From Cysteiniphilum halobium (lineage in GTDB: Bacteria > Pseudomonadota > Gammaproteobacteria > Francisellales > Francisellaceae): a stretch of DNA of 64,000 bases. The first letter of the stretch is position 1, and every line of letters starts with the position of its first letter. The position numbers and the translations under genes were made by a program. Shown here piece by piece: positions 46,377 through 56,731 of this stretch. Under the pieces are notes generated by a model. That model was not told the origin of the DNA and ran no database searches. It saw nothing but the letters and a program-made list of their open reading frames with translations. Location of the stretch: contig NZ_QLIU01000023.1 of NCBI RefSeq assembly GCF_003574425.1, positions 30,731 to 94,730 of the forward strand, in the 5' to 3' direction.

Positions 46377-46508
46377 GTGTTTGATTTCAAGCGCTTATCA
46401 TAGCTGAAGTTTAGCACTTAAAATCAAGACTGCTAAAAATTTTGCATAAAGTAGCAGCAAGTTATTTCGCTGTAAATAATTTTTTCTACTAAAAAATAAA
46501 AATATTAT

Positions 46509-47912
46509 TTAACACCTATCACAAACCGTTTTATTAGATTTGCTGTACTTTTTATATAACCAATAAATCACCATTGGTAACAGTACTGCCGGTACGCCAA
46601 AGTAAAAGGCAGGTCTTAACGCTTCATTAAAAAATAACAACCCCAAGCAGGCAACTTGTAGCCAGATTCCCAAAAGTGGCACCAATGGATAAAAAGGGGT
46701 GCGAAATTTACCCTTTAATTCAACTTTATACTTCTTGCAGTGCTTTCTAAAATTATATTGTGACCAACAAATTGAAATCCAACATACCGCACCAGTAAAC
46801 CCTGAAATACTTAAAAGATAAGAAAAGGCGGTACTTGACGAGAAAAAGTATGACAAAATCAAAAATATCCAAATGCAAATCAGTGTGAATATTGCCGCTG
46901 GCATTGGCACTTGATGACGGTTTAATCTTGAGAAAATTTTTGGCGCCATCTTTTGGTTTGATAAACCATATAACGCACGCACCGTTGCGTACATTCCACT
47001 ATTAGCACAAGAAAAGGCAGCGGTTAAAATCACAAAAGTAAACACGCCAGCAACCCAGTGAAAACCATATTTCTGTAGCGCTAACACAAAAACAGACGTA
47101 TCACTTCCCATTTTATTCCATGGAAATATAAGTACTAATAACAGTACTGGGATGAGATAAAGCAGTACGATACGAATCGCAATATTGCGTGAAGCGCGTG
47201 GGATAGCAACATCAGTATCCGTGGATTCAGCAGCTGCTAAACAGACAATTTCAGACCCTTGGAAATTAACAAGAAGCATTACCATTAGACTAATAACAAC
47301 GAGTTTACCATGTGGGAAAAAGCCACCATCACTCAGTAAATACTCAGTACCGATCATTGGCATTTTACCACCACTTTTATATAGCCCAAAAAAGATAAAA
47401 GTTGCCAATACGCTAAACATGACAATAGCGACGATTTTAACGATAGATAACCAAAACTCCATCTCACCAAAAATGCGTACTTTAGATAAATTAATGATCG
47501 TAATCATAAACCCAAATAGCATCGCCCAAGTAAACGCCGGTACAGTGGGGATAATATAATGCATAATAATACCAGCAGCCGTACATTCAGCTGGGATATA
47601 GGCAATCCAATTAAGCCAGTACGACCAGCCCGTACCACATGCCCATGTTGGTGAAATATAATCACTGGCATATTGAATAAACGAGCTTGAACTTGGCATT
47701 GCCACCGTTAACTCACATAGACAAAGCATGACTAAAAACACAATTAAGCCACCTAAGGCGTACGATATTAAAACCGCTGGCCCTCCTTGGGTAATAATGT
47801 ACCCTGTTCCAAGGAAAAAGGCTGATCCGATAATACCACCTAAAGAGATCAATTCCAAGTGGCGTAGTTTAAGGTCTTTTCTTAGTGTTTTTACTTCCGT
47901 CATTGTGATCAT
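46509..47912 (-). CDS. amino acid permease, APC/AAT family
   Basis: A 467-residue, 12-helix permease. LKLRHLELISLGGIIGSAFFLGTG is the AAT-family opening with the GIIGsG substrate loop. SELTVAMPSSSSF-like sequence (CELTVAMPSSSSFIQYA) and GSEIVCLAAAESTDTDVAIPRASRNI are further hallmarks of this group (relatives include GabP, AnsP, CycA, LysP). It is upstream of the polyamine genes on the same strand; an amino acid import role supplying them is possible but unproven. Two Met codons (47912, 47903) could start it. Confidence 0.85.
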   Translation of the reverse strand: MITMTEVKTLRKDLKLRHLELISLGGIIGSAFFLGTGYIITQGGPAVLISYALGGLIVFLVMLCLCELTVAMPSSSSFIQYASDYISPTWACGTGWSYWLNWIAYIPAECTAAGIIMHYIIPTVPAFTWAMLFGFMITIINLSKVRIFGEMEFWLSIVKIVAIVMFSVLATFIFFGLYKSGGKMPMIGTEYLLSDGGFFPHGKLVVISLMVMLLVNFQGSEIVCLAAAESTDTDVAIPRASRNIAIRIVLLYLIPVLLLVLIFPWNKMGSDTSVFVLALQKYGFHWVAGVFTFVILTAAFSCANSGMYATVRALYGLSNQKMAPKIFSRLNRHQVPMPAAIFTLICIWIFLILSYFFSSSTAFSYLLSISGFTGAVCWISICWSQYNFRKHCKKYKVELKGKFRTPFYPLVPLLGIWLQVACLGLLFFNEALRPAFYFGVPAVLLPMVIYWLYKKYSKSNKTVCDRC

Positions 47913-48039
47913 GCCTTAAGTTAGAGAGCGACAGAAAGTTCGAATATTAGAGCCAATTTTTTGACAGGTCAATTAAAAAATTAAGGACAAAAAATATTTT
48001 TTTATCAATATTTTTTCTAACCTTTTCAATAGCGCTATT

Positions 48040-48699
48040 TTATCTGAGTTGTTGGCGCATCTTATCAATAACTTCACGATAATTTTGCGCATTAAAGATA
48101 GCTGATCCAGCGACAAATGCTTGCGCACCACAACATGCAATTTTAGCAATATTATCGACTTTTACCCCACCGTCAACTTCAAGCAAAATATTATTTTTAT
48201 ATTCTTTAATCCATTTTGCCACCATACTGATTTTAGCATACATCGCATCGATAAAACTTTGCCCTCCAAAACCCGGATTTACCGTCATAATCAACAATCT
48301 ATCAATTTTTTCGATTACATGTTCACAGAGACTTACAGGCGTTGCTGGATTTAAAGCAAGCCCTGCTTCAATACCAAAGGACTTGATTAAACCAAGACTT
48401 CTATCGATATGTTTAGACGCCTCAGGATGAAAAACAATACTTGTTGCTCCTGCCTTGGCAAAGCTTTCAATCATTTCATCAACAGGCTCGACCATTAGAT
48501 GCACATCCATACCAGCGTTTATACCATCATCACGCAATGCCTTTAATACCATTGAACCAAAGGTTAAGTTGGGGACATAATGATTATCCATCACATCAAA
48601 ATGAATATTGTCTGCCCCCGCATTTAATACGTTTTTAACTTCATCACCTAAGTGTGCAAGATTCGCTGACAAAATAGATGGATTGATTTGAAAATGCAT
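48040..48699 (-). CDS. rpe: ribulose-phosphate 3-epimerase
   Basis: A 219-residue TIM barrel. Key residues are visible: [17 protein letters not shown] (Ser and Asn near 8-10), [17 protein letters not shown] (metal His and Asp, substrate loop), [25 protein letters not shown] and EVDGGV. It interconverts ribulose 5-phosphate and xylulose 5-phosphate in the pentose phosphate pathway. AAGGAG lies before the ATG. No other pentose phosphate gene is adjacent. Confidence 0.96.
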   Translation of the reverse strand: MHFQINPSILSANLAHLGDEVKNVLNAGADNIHFDVMDNHYVPNLTFGSMVLKALRDDGINAGMDVHLMVEPVDEMIESFAKAGATSIVFHPEASKHIDRSLGLIKSFGIEAGLALNPATPVSLCEHVIEKIDRLLIMTVNPGFGGQSFIDAMYAKISMVAKWIKEYKNNILLEVDGGVKVDNIAKIACCGAQAFVAGSAIFNAQNYREVIDKMRQQLR

Positions 48700-48873
48700 C
48701 TGCTGGTGCTCCTTATAACAACTCTATGATAGATAAGATTGTACCTTAAAGCATCGCAAAAGGCTTACGCTTTATTTGATTCAATTCTAACTTAAAAATG
48801 ATTTAAAGACGGTATAGCATGTTTTGTATTTCATGCTACAATAGCGCGCTTGTGAACCAAGCTTTTATCCATT

Positions 48874-50202
48874 ATGAATTTCTTGAATTGTTTACGCCGT
48901 TATTTTGAGTTTACTAAATATAACACATCACTACGCACTGAGCTTATTGCCGGTGTCACTACCTTCTTGGCAATGCTTTACATTATTGTTGTTAACGCCA
49001 AGATTCTCTCACAAGCAGGTATGCCTGAGAATGCTCTGGTAACCAGTACGGTAATTATCTCGGCTTTTGCTTCTATTGCCATGGGTATTTATGCGAGAAA
49101 TCCTTACGCACTTGCCCCTGCTATGGGTATGAATGTATTTTTCACCTATACCATTGTCAAAGCTTGGGGAATCCCTTGGCAAGTGGCATTAGGTGCTGTG
49201 TTTTGGTCAGGAGTTATATTTGCTCTTTTGGCACTTTTTAATATTCGCACCAAGATTCTTGCTGGTATTCCTGATGGTGTTAAGCACGGTATTGGTGCAG
49301 GCATTGGAATTTTTATTGCTTTAGTAGGGTTTTATAACGCAGGGTTTATCCACCAAGCACCCTCAGGTTTATTGGCAATAGCACCTTTAACCGCTGAAAC
49401 CTTAATCTTCCTAATCTGTTTTTTTGCACTTATTATCTTCTTAGCATGTCGCTTTAAAGCCGCCATACTGCTGATGATTATTTTAGGCTGCATTATCTCA
49501 TTTCCTATAGGGCGTTTCTTTGGTGATCACATTATCATGCACACGCCTGATCACATTTTCTCATTGCCTGACTTTTCCCTATTTTTATCAATTGATTGGT
49601 TAGGCAGCTTTAAAATTGCCATTGTTCCTGCAGTGTTTACCTTTTTGTTTATTAATATTTTTGACAGTACAGGAACATTAATTGGCTTAGCGCAATCCTC
49701 TAATTGGTTTGATAAAGACGGTCAACCAATTCGTATTAAAAAATCTCTTATTGTTGACTCCTTTGCCGCAGCGTCCTCTGGTCTTTTGGGTAGCTCACCA
49801 ACCTCTATTTACGTAGAATCAATTACTGGTATTTCTGTTGGTGGACGTACTGGGTTAGTGGCTGTTGTCGTTGGCTTATTGTTTTTACCTTTTTTGTTTT
49901 TAGCACCTTTAGTCATGATGGTGCCAATTTTTGTTGTCGCTCCAGCACTAGTTATTGTCGGCAGCTTCATGCTGTGTTCAGTTAAACAAATTCAATGGGA
50001 TGATTTAACCCAAGCGATTCCTGCTTTTATGACGATTATCCTAATGCCACTGACATTATCAATATCAGAAGGCATTGTTTGGGGTATGGTTAGTTGGTTT
50101 GTGATTGTGCTGATTCAAGATCGTAAACAGTTAACACCAATGCCGGTGATTATTACCTTTTGTTGCTTTTTAATTATGCTTGACTCGCTAAAAGTGATCT
50201 AA
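48874..50202 (+). CDS. guanine/hypoxanthine (AzgA-type NCS2) permease
   Basis: A 442-residue permease with 12 to 14 helices. The AzgA/PbuG-type opening is RTELIAGVTTFLAMLYIIVVN, with NPYALAPAMGMNVFF and, in helix 8-10, NIFDSTGTLIGLAQ and GLLGSSPTSIYVESITGISVGGRTG-type sequence that forms the purine site. It imports purine bases by proton symport. The hpt-encoded salvage enzyme in this window could use its cargo. Single gene, convergent with the ABC ATPase gene. Confidence 0.9.
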   Translation: MNFLNCLRRYFEFTKYNTSLRTELIAGVTTFLAMLYIIVVNAKILSQAGMPENALVTSTVIISAFASIAMGIYARNPYALAPAMGMNVFFTYTIVKAWGIPWQVALGAVFWSGVIFALLALFNIRTKILAGIPDGVKHGIGAGIGIFIALVGFYNAGFIHQAPSGLLAIAPLTAETLIFLICFFALIIFLACRFKAAILLMIILGCIISFPIGRFFGDHIIMHTPDHIFSLPDFSLFLSIDWLGSFKIAIVPAVFTFLFINIFDSTGTLIGLAQSSNWFDKDGQPIRIKKSLIVDSFAAASSGLLGSSPTSIYVESITGISVGGRTGLVAVVVGLLFLPFLFLAPLVMMVPIFVVAPALVIVGSFMLCSVKQIQWDDLTQAIPAFMTIILMPLTLSISEGIVWGMVSWFVIVLIQDRKQLTPMPVIITFCCFLIMLDSLKVI

Positions 50203-50203
50203 G

Positions 50204-51538
50204 TTAGGTGTTCGTTTCATCAAGGCTTAACACACCAAGTGCTGCATCATATTCAATAATTTCAGCATAACGCGCCCAACCAATAAAGGTATTAAATACG
50301 CGTACTGCCTCATCATCACTTAAATAATCCTCAAGCTCTGATAAAAAACGTGACTCAGGTGCTTTTTTATTAGGACGCTCTTTTAATACTTTGACCACAT
50401 GGCGTGCTAATGGAATGTGTTGGACTAATAATTTAGAGAATATAACTTTGCGCTCTTCAATATCTGCATTCATAAATTGTTTACCTAAAGCCGTCATCGT
50501 AATATCTCCATCGGAAACACTGGCCAAATGGAGTACGGACAAAGTCTCAATAATCGGGAATAGATCATCGATATCCAAACGCACGTGATCTGCCAAATCT
50601 GGTAAATCAATTGACCCTTTGGCTTGTAAGTCATCCATTTCCGTTAATAGCCCTGTTAATTCAGATACTTCAGCATCCGGCAAGCGATAACCAATGTTCA
50701 GCGCCTTGCGTTTATTCATTCGCTCTGTTAACTCTCGTGTTTCTGCCGTTGTCATCATCCGATAAACTTCGTCAATCAGATCCTCTACGGCTTCATCATT
50801 TGAGTTACGAGGATGTGCTAAGTCAACCTTCAACTCACCACGAATAAAGCCTGGATTGCTACCAAATATAATGATTCTATCCGCTGTTAAGACCGCTTCT
50901 TCAATATTATGTGTGACATATAAAATGCCTTTCATCGCATCATTCTTTTCCCAAAGCTCTAATAAATCTTCACGTAAATTTTCAGCGGTTAACACGTCAA
51001 GAGCTGAAAACGGCTCATCCATTAGTAAAAGATCGGGTTGTAATACTAAAGCACGTGCAAAACCAACACGTTGCCGCATCCCACCTGAGAGCTCTTTTGG
51101 ATATGCATTCTCAAACCCATCTAAACCAATCATATCAATTGCTTTTAGCGCTCTTTCTTTGCGCTCTTTAGCATCGATATTTCTTGCTTCCAATCCAAGC
51201 TCTACATTTTGTAAAACAGTAAGCCACGGCATTAATGCAAAGCTTTGAAAAACCATCGAGATATCTGGCACAGGCCCTGAGACTTTTTTCTCACGATAAA
51301 TTACCTCACCAGTTGTCGGTGCCGTTAATCCTGCAATAATTCTAAGAAGTGTTGATTTACCGGAGCCTGATTTACCTAAGAGCGCGACAATTTCCCCTTC
51401 TTTCATTGAAAAATCGACATGATCTAATACTACCAAGTCTTGACGATCTGGCTTTTTAAATGCTTTAGAGACTTTGTCTACATTGAGAATTGTTTGATTT
51501 GTGGTTGGTTTTATCTTACTGATTACTTCAGTTGTCAT
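50204..51538 (-). CDS. NitT/TauT-type ABC transporter ATPase with AAA-associated C-terminal domain
   Basis: 444 residues. The ATPase (about 15-265) has Walker A LLGKSGSGKST, the Q-loop in MVFQSFALMPW, signature LSGGMRQRVGFARAL, Walker B LLMDEPFSALD and the H-loop in YVTHNIEEAV, typical of nitrate/sulfonate/bicarbonate importers. The extra 170 C-terminal residues (VSELTGLLTEMDDLQAKGSIDLPDLADHV onward) match the AAA-associated domain seen in a subset of these ATPases. It is encoded 51 bases after the double permease. No substrate-binding protein gene is adjacent. Confidence 0.88.
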   Translation of the reverse strand: MTTEVISKIKPTTNQTILNVDKVSKAFKKPDRQDLVVLDHVDFSMKEGEIVALLGKSGSGKSTLLRIIAGLTAPTTGEVIYREKKVSGPVPDISMVFQSFALMPWLTVLQNVELGLEARNIDAKERKERALKAIDMIGLDGFENAYPKELSGGMRQRVGFARALVLQPDLLLMDEPFSALDVLTAENLREDLLELWEKNDAMKGILYVTHNIEEAVLTADRIIIFGSNPGFIRGELKVDLAHPRNSNDEAVEDLIDEVYRMMTTAETRELTERMNKRKALNIGYRLPDAEVSELTGLLTEMDDLQAKGSIDLPDLADHVRLDIDDLFPIIETLSVLHLASVSDGDITMTALGKQFMNADIEERKVIFSKLLVQHIPLARHVVKVLKERPNKKAPESRFLSELEDYLSDDEAVRVFNTFIGWARYAEIIEYDAALGVLSLDETNT

Positions 51539-51589
51539 CTTGCTTGTCCACCATTTTTAATTTTTTTAAAACTTTTAAAAGTTTTATTC

Positions 51590-53392
51590 TTACATATTCA
51601 TACTAAAGCGCTTCTCAGCATAGTTATACAATCGACGCCAAAATAGCTTGTTAGTCAGCACCACTAAGATACACATCACTACCACGCCAAGCGCAATATT
51701 TGCGGTATGATCACCTGATGCATTGTATTGCTCAGAGATATAAGCACCAATGCCTGACGCCATAATTACTGAGTCTTTACCCCAGTTAATATACTCGCAG
51801 ACAATGCTGGCATTCCATGCGCCACCTGCTGCGGTAATTGCACCTGTCACATAAAACGGCATGACTGCTGGAAATAAGAATTTAAACCATTTCACTATAC
51901 CTTTTAACTGCATATTTTTAGCAGCCATTTTTAACTCATAAGGAATAGCAGAAGCACCAGCAATTACATTAAACAAGATATACCACTGTGTACCTAATGC
52001 CATAAGTAAAATACACCAGATATTAAAGTTTAAATTAAACGCAATTACCACTGTTCCAAATAACCCATATAGCACATTCACTGGGAAGGCAGCAAAAATT
52101 TGCGCATAGGGTTGGACCTTTTCAGCAACTTTTGGCCTTAAACCAATCCAAATACCAATAGGAACCCATATGATTGAAGCAAGGATAATTAAAACAAACA
52201 CACGTAATGCGGTTAATGCACCATAACCAAAAACTTTAGCAGTCTCAGCAAATGTGATCGTATCCTCTTTATTACCATAAATAAACTGCCAAGCTAAATA
52301 CAAAAATAAAGCAATACTTAAAGCAACACACAACTGCCAAACAGCTGCCTGTAAACGCGAATTTTCACGCTCATCTTTTTGATGCTCTGTTTGATTATAA
52401 TTTTTGCTTAGGTCTTTTTTAAGATATGAAATGTTTACCAAACGATTAGCTTGTACTGCCATAAAATGGCTGAAACTTTGTAAAATTGTGGAGCGTTGTA
52501 ACAAAGTTAAAAACCATGAGTTTGAACCGGTTTCTTGCTGCATTTCGCTGATAACAAACTTTTCAGACCACTTCACAATTGGTCGAAAAATAATCTGATC
52601 ATATAGCACAATTACAATAAGCATAACAACAATTGCGGCAATCACAGCTGTAAAGTTTTTATCATTGTTAGCCTGATCAATAAACGTACCTATGCCCGGC
52701 AAATTAATTGCTGCAGAGGTGCTTGCTGAAAAGTTAACAACAATACTTTCTGAGGCAACAATCATAAACCAACTGGCTGACATCGACATCATCGTATTCC
52801 AAATAAGACCTGGCATAGAAAATGGCACCTCGAGTTTCCAAAACCTCTGCCAGCCAGACAACTGATACATGTCAGCTGCCTCACGCAACTCTTTAGGAAT
52901 AGTCTTAAGCGATTGATAAAAACTTAACATCATATTCCAAGCTTGTGCCGTAAAAAGTCCAAAAATCACCGCTAACTGCGCACCCCATAAAGAATACGGA
53001 AATATCGCTAAAAATCCAGTAATGGTAATGGCTAAAAAACCCAAAATTGGAATCGATTGTAAAATATCAATAATAGGTATAATGACACTCTCAGCACGTT
53101 TACTCTTAGCTGCCCAAGCACCTATAACAAAACTAAAGACAAATGAACAAAAAAGAGCAATAAACATCCTCACCGTAGTATCAGCTGCATATCTTGGTAA
53201 ATTCCACAAGTCCATTGAAATATGTTCATATTTTGTCACGCTATTGAGATTACTATAGTCAATACTGCCACCTAAAGAACTGCATACCCAGGCAACAATA
53301 AACACCATTGAAAGCACAAAAAATAAAGAAAAAAGATCCCACTTGCTTGGCAGAAGCCGCGTAGCAGGAGTATTGTAGAGTGATTTTTTCAT
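51590..53392 (-). CDS. ABC transporter permease, tandem double-domain (NitT/TauT type)
   Basis: 600 residues with two binding-protein-dependent permease modules. Module 1 spans about 15-255 (EAA loop ELREAADMYQLSGWQRFWKLEVP), and module 2 spans about 365-590 (EAA loop IPYELKMAAKNMQLKGIVKWFKFLFP). Between them is a charged cytoplasmic linker (about 290-345). One polypeptide thus forms the whole membrane channel. It is upstream of its ATPase gene. The substrate (anion, sulfonate, thiamine precursor or other) is not readable. The fusion is a known architecture but less common than separate permeases. Confidence 0.86.
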   Translation of the reverse strand: MKKSLYNTPATRLLPSKWDLFSLFFVLSMVFIVAWVCSSLGGSIDYSNLNSVTKYEHISMDLWNLPRYAADTTVRMFIALFCSFVFSFVIGAWAAKSKRAESVIIPIIDILQSIPILGFLAITITGFLAIFPYSLWGAQLAVIFGLFTAQAWNMMLSFYQSLKTIPKELREAADMYQLSGWQRFWKLEVPFSMPGLIWNTMMSMSASWFMIVASESIVVNFSASTSAAINLPGIGTFIDQANNDKNFTAVIAAIVVMLIVIVLYDQIIFRPIVKWSEKFVISEMQQETGSNSWFLTLLQRSTILQSFSHFMAVQANRLVNISYLKKDLSKNYNQTEHQKDERENSRLQAAVWQLCVALSIALFLYLAWQFIYGNKEDTITFAETAKVFGYGALTALRVFVLIILASIIWVPIGIWIGLRPKVAEKVQPYAQIFAAFPVNVLYGLFGTVVIAFNLNFNIWCILLMALGTQWYILFNVIAGASAIPYELKMAAKNMQLKGIVKWFKFLFPAVMPFYVTGAITAAGGAWNASIVCEYINWGKDSVIMASGIGAYISEQYNASGDHTANIALGVVVMCILVVLTNKLFWRRLYNYAEKRFSMNM

Positions 53393-53498
53393 TGTTATCG
53401 GCCTAGCCTTCCATCATGGCATGAGATTCTACCTGAAGCGCCTAATAAAGGAAACAGTAGGATATTTGGTTTTTCAATATCTCAGGATAATAAAGGAC

Positions 53499-54863
53499 TT
53501 AATCTACCTGTTGTTTTAGAAACTGTTGAGTTAGAGTTTCATCAAATAGTTTTTTATCAACTTTAAGATATGCCGCACCCTCATCTACGCACACCATGGC
53601 CTCTTCAACACCCGGTAAATTAAGAAGTTTTTGCTGCAATGCTTTAGCATCTATAGGATGATTTCTGCTAATGCTATATAGCTTAGAGCTTAATTGTTTT
53701 GGCTTTTGCATCGTTGCCGCAATTACAATCCAAAGCAAACCTAAAAGACCATTCAAAATAAAAATACCTTGCATACCAAAGTGATGCAATACGAGACCTC
53801 CTAACACACCACCACAAAAGATTCCAAAAAACTGTGCACTGGAGTACACACCCATTGCCGTACCCTTACTACTAATTGGTGCTATTTTTGAAATAAGTGA
53901 TGGTAAGGCTGCTTCAAGCAAGGTAAAGCTTGCAAAATACAAGACCAATATCAAGCTCATTATAATTACATGGTGATCAAACTCATACAGTAAAAACTGC
54001 ATTACGGTTAGGATGATGATCGCACCAACAAAAATCGGTTTCATCAAATTTTTCGTTTCAGCAATAATAATAAATGGCACCATAAGAAAAAATGAAACAA
54101 ACAGAACCGGTAGATAAATAATCCACTGCTTATCAATACTAATACCAATGTAATCAATTAAGATAACTGGAATAGCTAAAAATAATGCTGTTAACATCGC
54201 GTGCAAGCTAAAAATACCATAATTTAAACGTAATAATTCAGGCTTTAGCAATACACTTTTAATTTGACTTGGCGTGGTTTCAGATCCCCTATGGAAAATT
54301 ATTTTTGTCGGGGTTGGCACACCACAGATAAGAATAATAATGCCAATAATACCTAATATCGCCGTCAGCCAAAAGATGCCGGATAAGCCGATCCATGTAT
54401 TTAGGATTGGACTTAGCACCATTGCACCAATAAATGATAAACCAATTGTCAAGCCAATAACTGACATCGCTTTCATGCGATTTTCTTCCTTGGTTGTATC
54501 AGCAACTAATGCCGTAAGGGTACTACCAATAGCGCCAGCCCCTTGCAATGCCCGACCAATGATAATGCCATAAATCGTATGTGACATAGCAGCAACAATA
54601 CTACCAATAATAAATATCACAAGACCAAACAATATCACGGGTTTTCGTCCATATTTATCGGATAACATGCCCAAAACAATCTGTAATAATGCTTGCGTTA
54701 ATCCATAAATACCCAACGCCACGCCGATTAATGTTGGTGTCGCATCAATAATCTTATCAGCATAAAGACTAAAAATAGGCAAAATAATAAAAAGACCCAG
54801 CATTCTGAAAGCATAAATACTGGCAATACTTAAAGTTGATTTCTTTTCTGATTTTAATAACAT
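53499..54863 (-). CDS. YajR-like MFS transporter with C-terminal YAM domain
   Basis: 454 residues. Twelve helices span about 1-390, with MFS motif A GMLSDKYGRKPVILFG and motif C-like GRALQGAGAIGSTLTALVAD. The C-terminal 65 residues form a soluble domain with LLNLPGVEEAMVCVDEGAAYLKVDKK, which matches the ferredoxin-like YAM domain of E. coli YajR. Substrate unknown; proposed to be drug or ion related in the family. Eight bases separate it from the upstream pit gene, so they may share a transcript. Confidence 0.82.
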   Translation of the reverse strand: MLLKSEKKSTLSIASIYAFRMLGLFIILPIFSLYADKIIDATPTLIGVALGIYGLTQALLQIVLGMLSDKYGRKPVILFGLVIFIIGSIVAAMSHTIYGIIIGRALQGAGAIGSTLTALVADTTKEENRMKAMSVIGLTIGLSFIGAMVLSPILNTWIGLSGIFWLTAILGIIGIIILICGVPTPTKIIFHRGSETTPSQIKSVLLKPELLRLNYGIFSLHAMLTALFLAIPVILIDYIGISIDKQWIIYLPVLFVSFFLMVPFIIIAETKNLMKPIFVGAIIILTVMQFLLYEFDHHVIIMSLILVLYFASFTLLEAALPSLISKIAPISSKGTAMGVYSSAQFFGIFCGGVLGGLVLHHFGMQGIFILNGLLGLLWIVIAATMQKPKQLSSKLYSISRNHPIDAKALQQKLLNLPGVEEAMVCVDEGAAYLKVDKKLFDETLTQQFLKQQVD

Positions 54864-54871
54864 AATTAAAC

Positions 54872-55888
54872 CTAAATATTAACGGATATTCCTAAATCTC
54901 CAAAAAGTGCGTAAAGCAACTTATAGACAATAAAGCTCATCACGATACAACATGGTAAAGTCAAAAGCCAAGCCGTTGCCATCGTACGCACCATACGCCA
55001 ATTAACGCCACCACTTTCAGGATAGCCTGCACCCATAATTGATCCTGAAGCTGCTTGTGTGGTACTAACTGGCAAGCCTAAATGTGAAGCACCAAGAATA
55101 AGTAAGCCTGAGCTCATCTCAGCAGCAAAACCATTCGCTGGACCAATTTTAGCAACACGTGTTGTCAATGTCTTAATAATACGCATACCACCTGATAAAG
55201 TTCCTAGCGCCATGGTTAGTGCACACAAACAAATAACCCAAACAGGGATATGTGAAACCGTTGATACCATACCAAAGCTAAATAATGCCAAAGTAATAAT
55301 AGACATGGTTTTTTGTGCATCATTTGAGCCATGACTTAATGCCAAAAGACTACTTGAAATCACCTGCATTTCACGAATACGCGCATTTGATTTACGTGGT
55401 GTTTTACGTTTACTTAGAATTCTAAATAAAATGACAACCAGGATAAGTGCTAAAAAAAATGCCAAGATGGGGGATAGTACCATAGGGATAATGATTTTGC
55501 CAACCAAAATACCATAATGAATCGTGTGCACATTGCTTGCGGCAATTGCAGCACCAACCAGAGACCCAATAAGCGCATGCGATGAACTTGATGGAATACC
55601 AAAATACCAAGTAAATAAATTCCAGCTAATCGCAGCAAACAATGCAGCAATTAAAACCAAATGGGTCACTACATTTGCATCAACCAAGCCTTTACTAATC
55701 GTCGTTGCTACTGCTGTGCCGATAAAAGCACCAACAAAGTTAAAAATAGCTGCAACGATAATCGCTTGATATGGAGATAATGACTTTGATGCAATCGGTG
55801 TTGCCACAACATTGGCAACATCATGAAAACCATTAATAAACTCAAAAAAAAGTGCAATGATGATAATACTAACAAGAACTATCATCAT
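54872..55888 (-). CDS. PiT-family inorganic phosphate transporter
   Basis: 338 residues with about 10 helices. Both inverted-repeat signature motifs are present: FINGFHDVANVVATPIASKSL (helix 1; usually G.nDaan) and LSHGSNDAQKTMSI (second half). ISWNLFTWYFGIPSSSSHALIGSLVGA is the other conserved block. It moves phosphate with a cation or proton. It follows the DUF47 gene by two bases, the classic DUF47-pit pair. The first motif has His-Asp in place of Asn-Asp. Confidence 0.9.
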   Translation of the reverse strand: MMIVLVSIIIIALFFEFINGFHDVANVVATPIASKSLSPYQAIIVAAIFNFVGAFIGTAVATTISKGLVDANVVTHLVLIAALFAAISWNLFTWYFGIPSSSSHALIGSLVGAAIAASNVHTIHYGILVGKIIIPMVLSPILAFFLALILVVILFRILSKRKTPRKSNARIREMQVISSSLLALSHGSNDAQKTMSIITLALFSFGMVSTVSHIPVWVICLCALTMALGTLSGGMRIIKTLTTRVAKIGPANGFAAEMSSGLLILGASHLGLPVSTTQAASGSIMGAGYPESGGVNWRMVRTMATAWLLTLPCCIVMSFIVYKLLYALFGDLGISVNI

Positions 55889-55890
55889 AG

Positions 55891-56538
55891 TTAGATTTCC
55901 TTGACGTAGATACGCATCACAGAATCACATAAGGTGGCACTGGTATCAACTGCTGACTCTACAGCTTTGAATACTTCCTTTAACTTAATCGTTGTTAATG
56001 TGTCGTAATCAGCCTTTTTAATCTGATCAATCGCATCACCCAAATCCTCAACCACATTCTCATCAAGCTCTGTTGCGCGTTGTGAAGCAAGTTTAAGTTT
56101 TTCGCCATCTTTGTTTTTAAACGCAACGAGTAAATCACACAGCGATTTTGTAATCTCTTGCAAAGTTACAACACTGCGAATCAGGCAATCATCAACCTTA
56201 CTATCAATCGCATAGATTTGCATTTTTTTATTGATCTTAATAATACGTTTAGTTAATTTCAGCATAATCCCTGATAAATGAAATATATCACCACGATCAA
56301 TTGGTGTGATGAATTGCTCATTCAACTCAACAATGATTTTTTTATTGATATCTACTGCATTTTGGCGTTGCTGACGCAACTTAGTCATCAATTCAGTCGC
56401 TTTATAAGCATTTTCTTCATTAACAATATCTACTAAAAGTGATGCTGAGAAATGCACATTTTGCGCTGCCTCAACAAATAAATCAAAAAAAACCTCCCCG
56501 CGTGACGGAATCAAAGACTTGATAATTTTTCGCAACAT
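55891..56538 (-). CDS. DUF47/PhoU-like phosphate transport accessory protein
   Basis: A 215-residue all-helical protein. It opens MLRKIIKSLIPSRGEVFFDLF and has the DUF47 landmarks HFSASLLVDIV, KINKKMQIYAIDS and ELDENVVEDL. These PhoU-like proteins pair with PiT transporters and modulate them. I choose ATG 56538 because the family begins with this segment; the frame is open upstream to a TTG at 56601, but those residues look non-native. No ribosome site is strong at either position. Confidence 0.83.
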   Translation of the reverse strand: MLRKIIKSLIPSRGEVFFDLFVEAAQNVHFSASLLVDIVNEENAYKATELMTKLRQQRQNAVDINKKIIVELNEQFITPIDRGDIFHLSGIMLKLTKRIIKINKKMQIYAIDSKVDDCLIRSVVTLQEITKSLCDLLVAFKNKDGEKLKLASQRATELDENVVEDLGDAIDQIKKADYDTLTTIKLKEVFKAVESAVDTSATLCDSVMRIYVKEI

Positions 56539-56731
56539 AAGCGCATTTTTCTTAAAACCTTTTAGGTATCGCCATAATAATCGCATTGACGTAAAATACA
56601 ACCTTAAACTCTATTTTTTACAACATCTTCTATACGCATTGACTACATAAAAGCGCATTAAAGTAACCTTAATACACATTAAAAAATAATAGCTTATAAA
56701 GAAAGTCATTCATAATCGTTAGTCACAAGTA

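Noticed and set aside
47185..47559. 124-codon plus-strand frame
   Set aside because: Antisense shadow of the amino acid permease, low-complexity composition.
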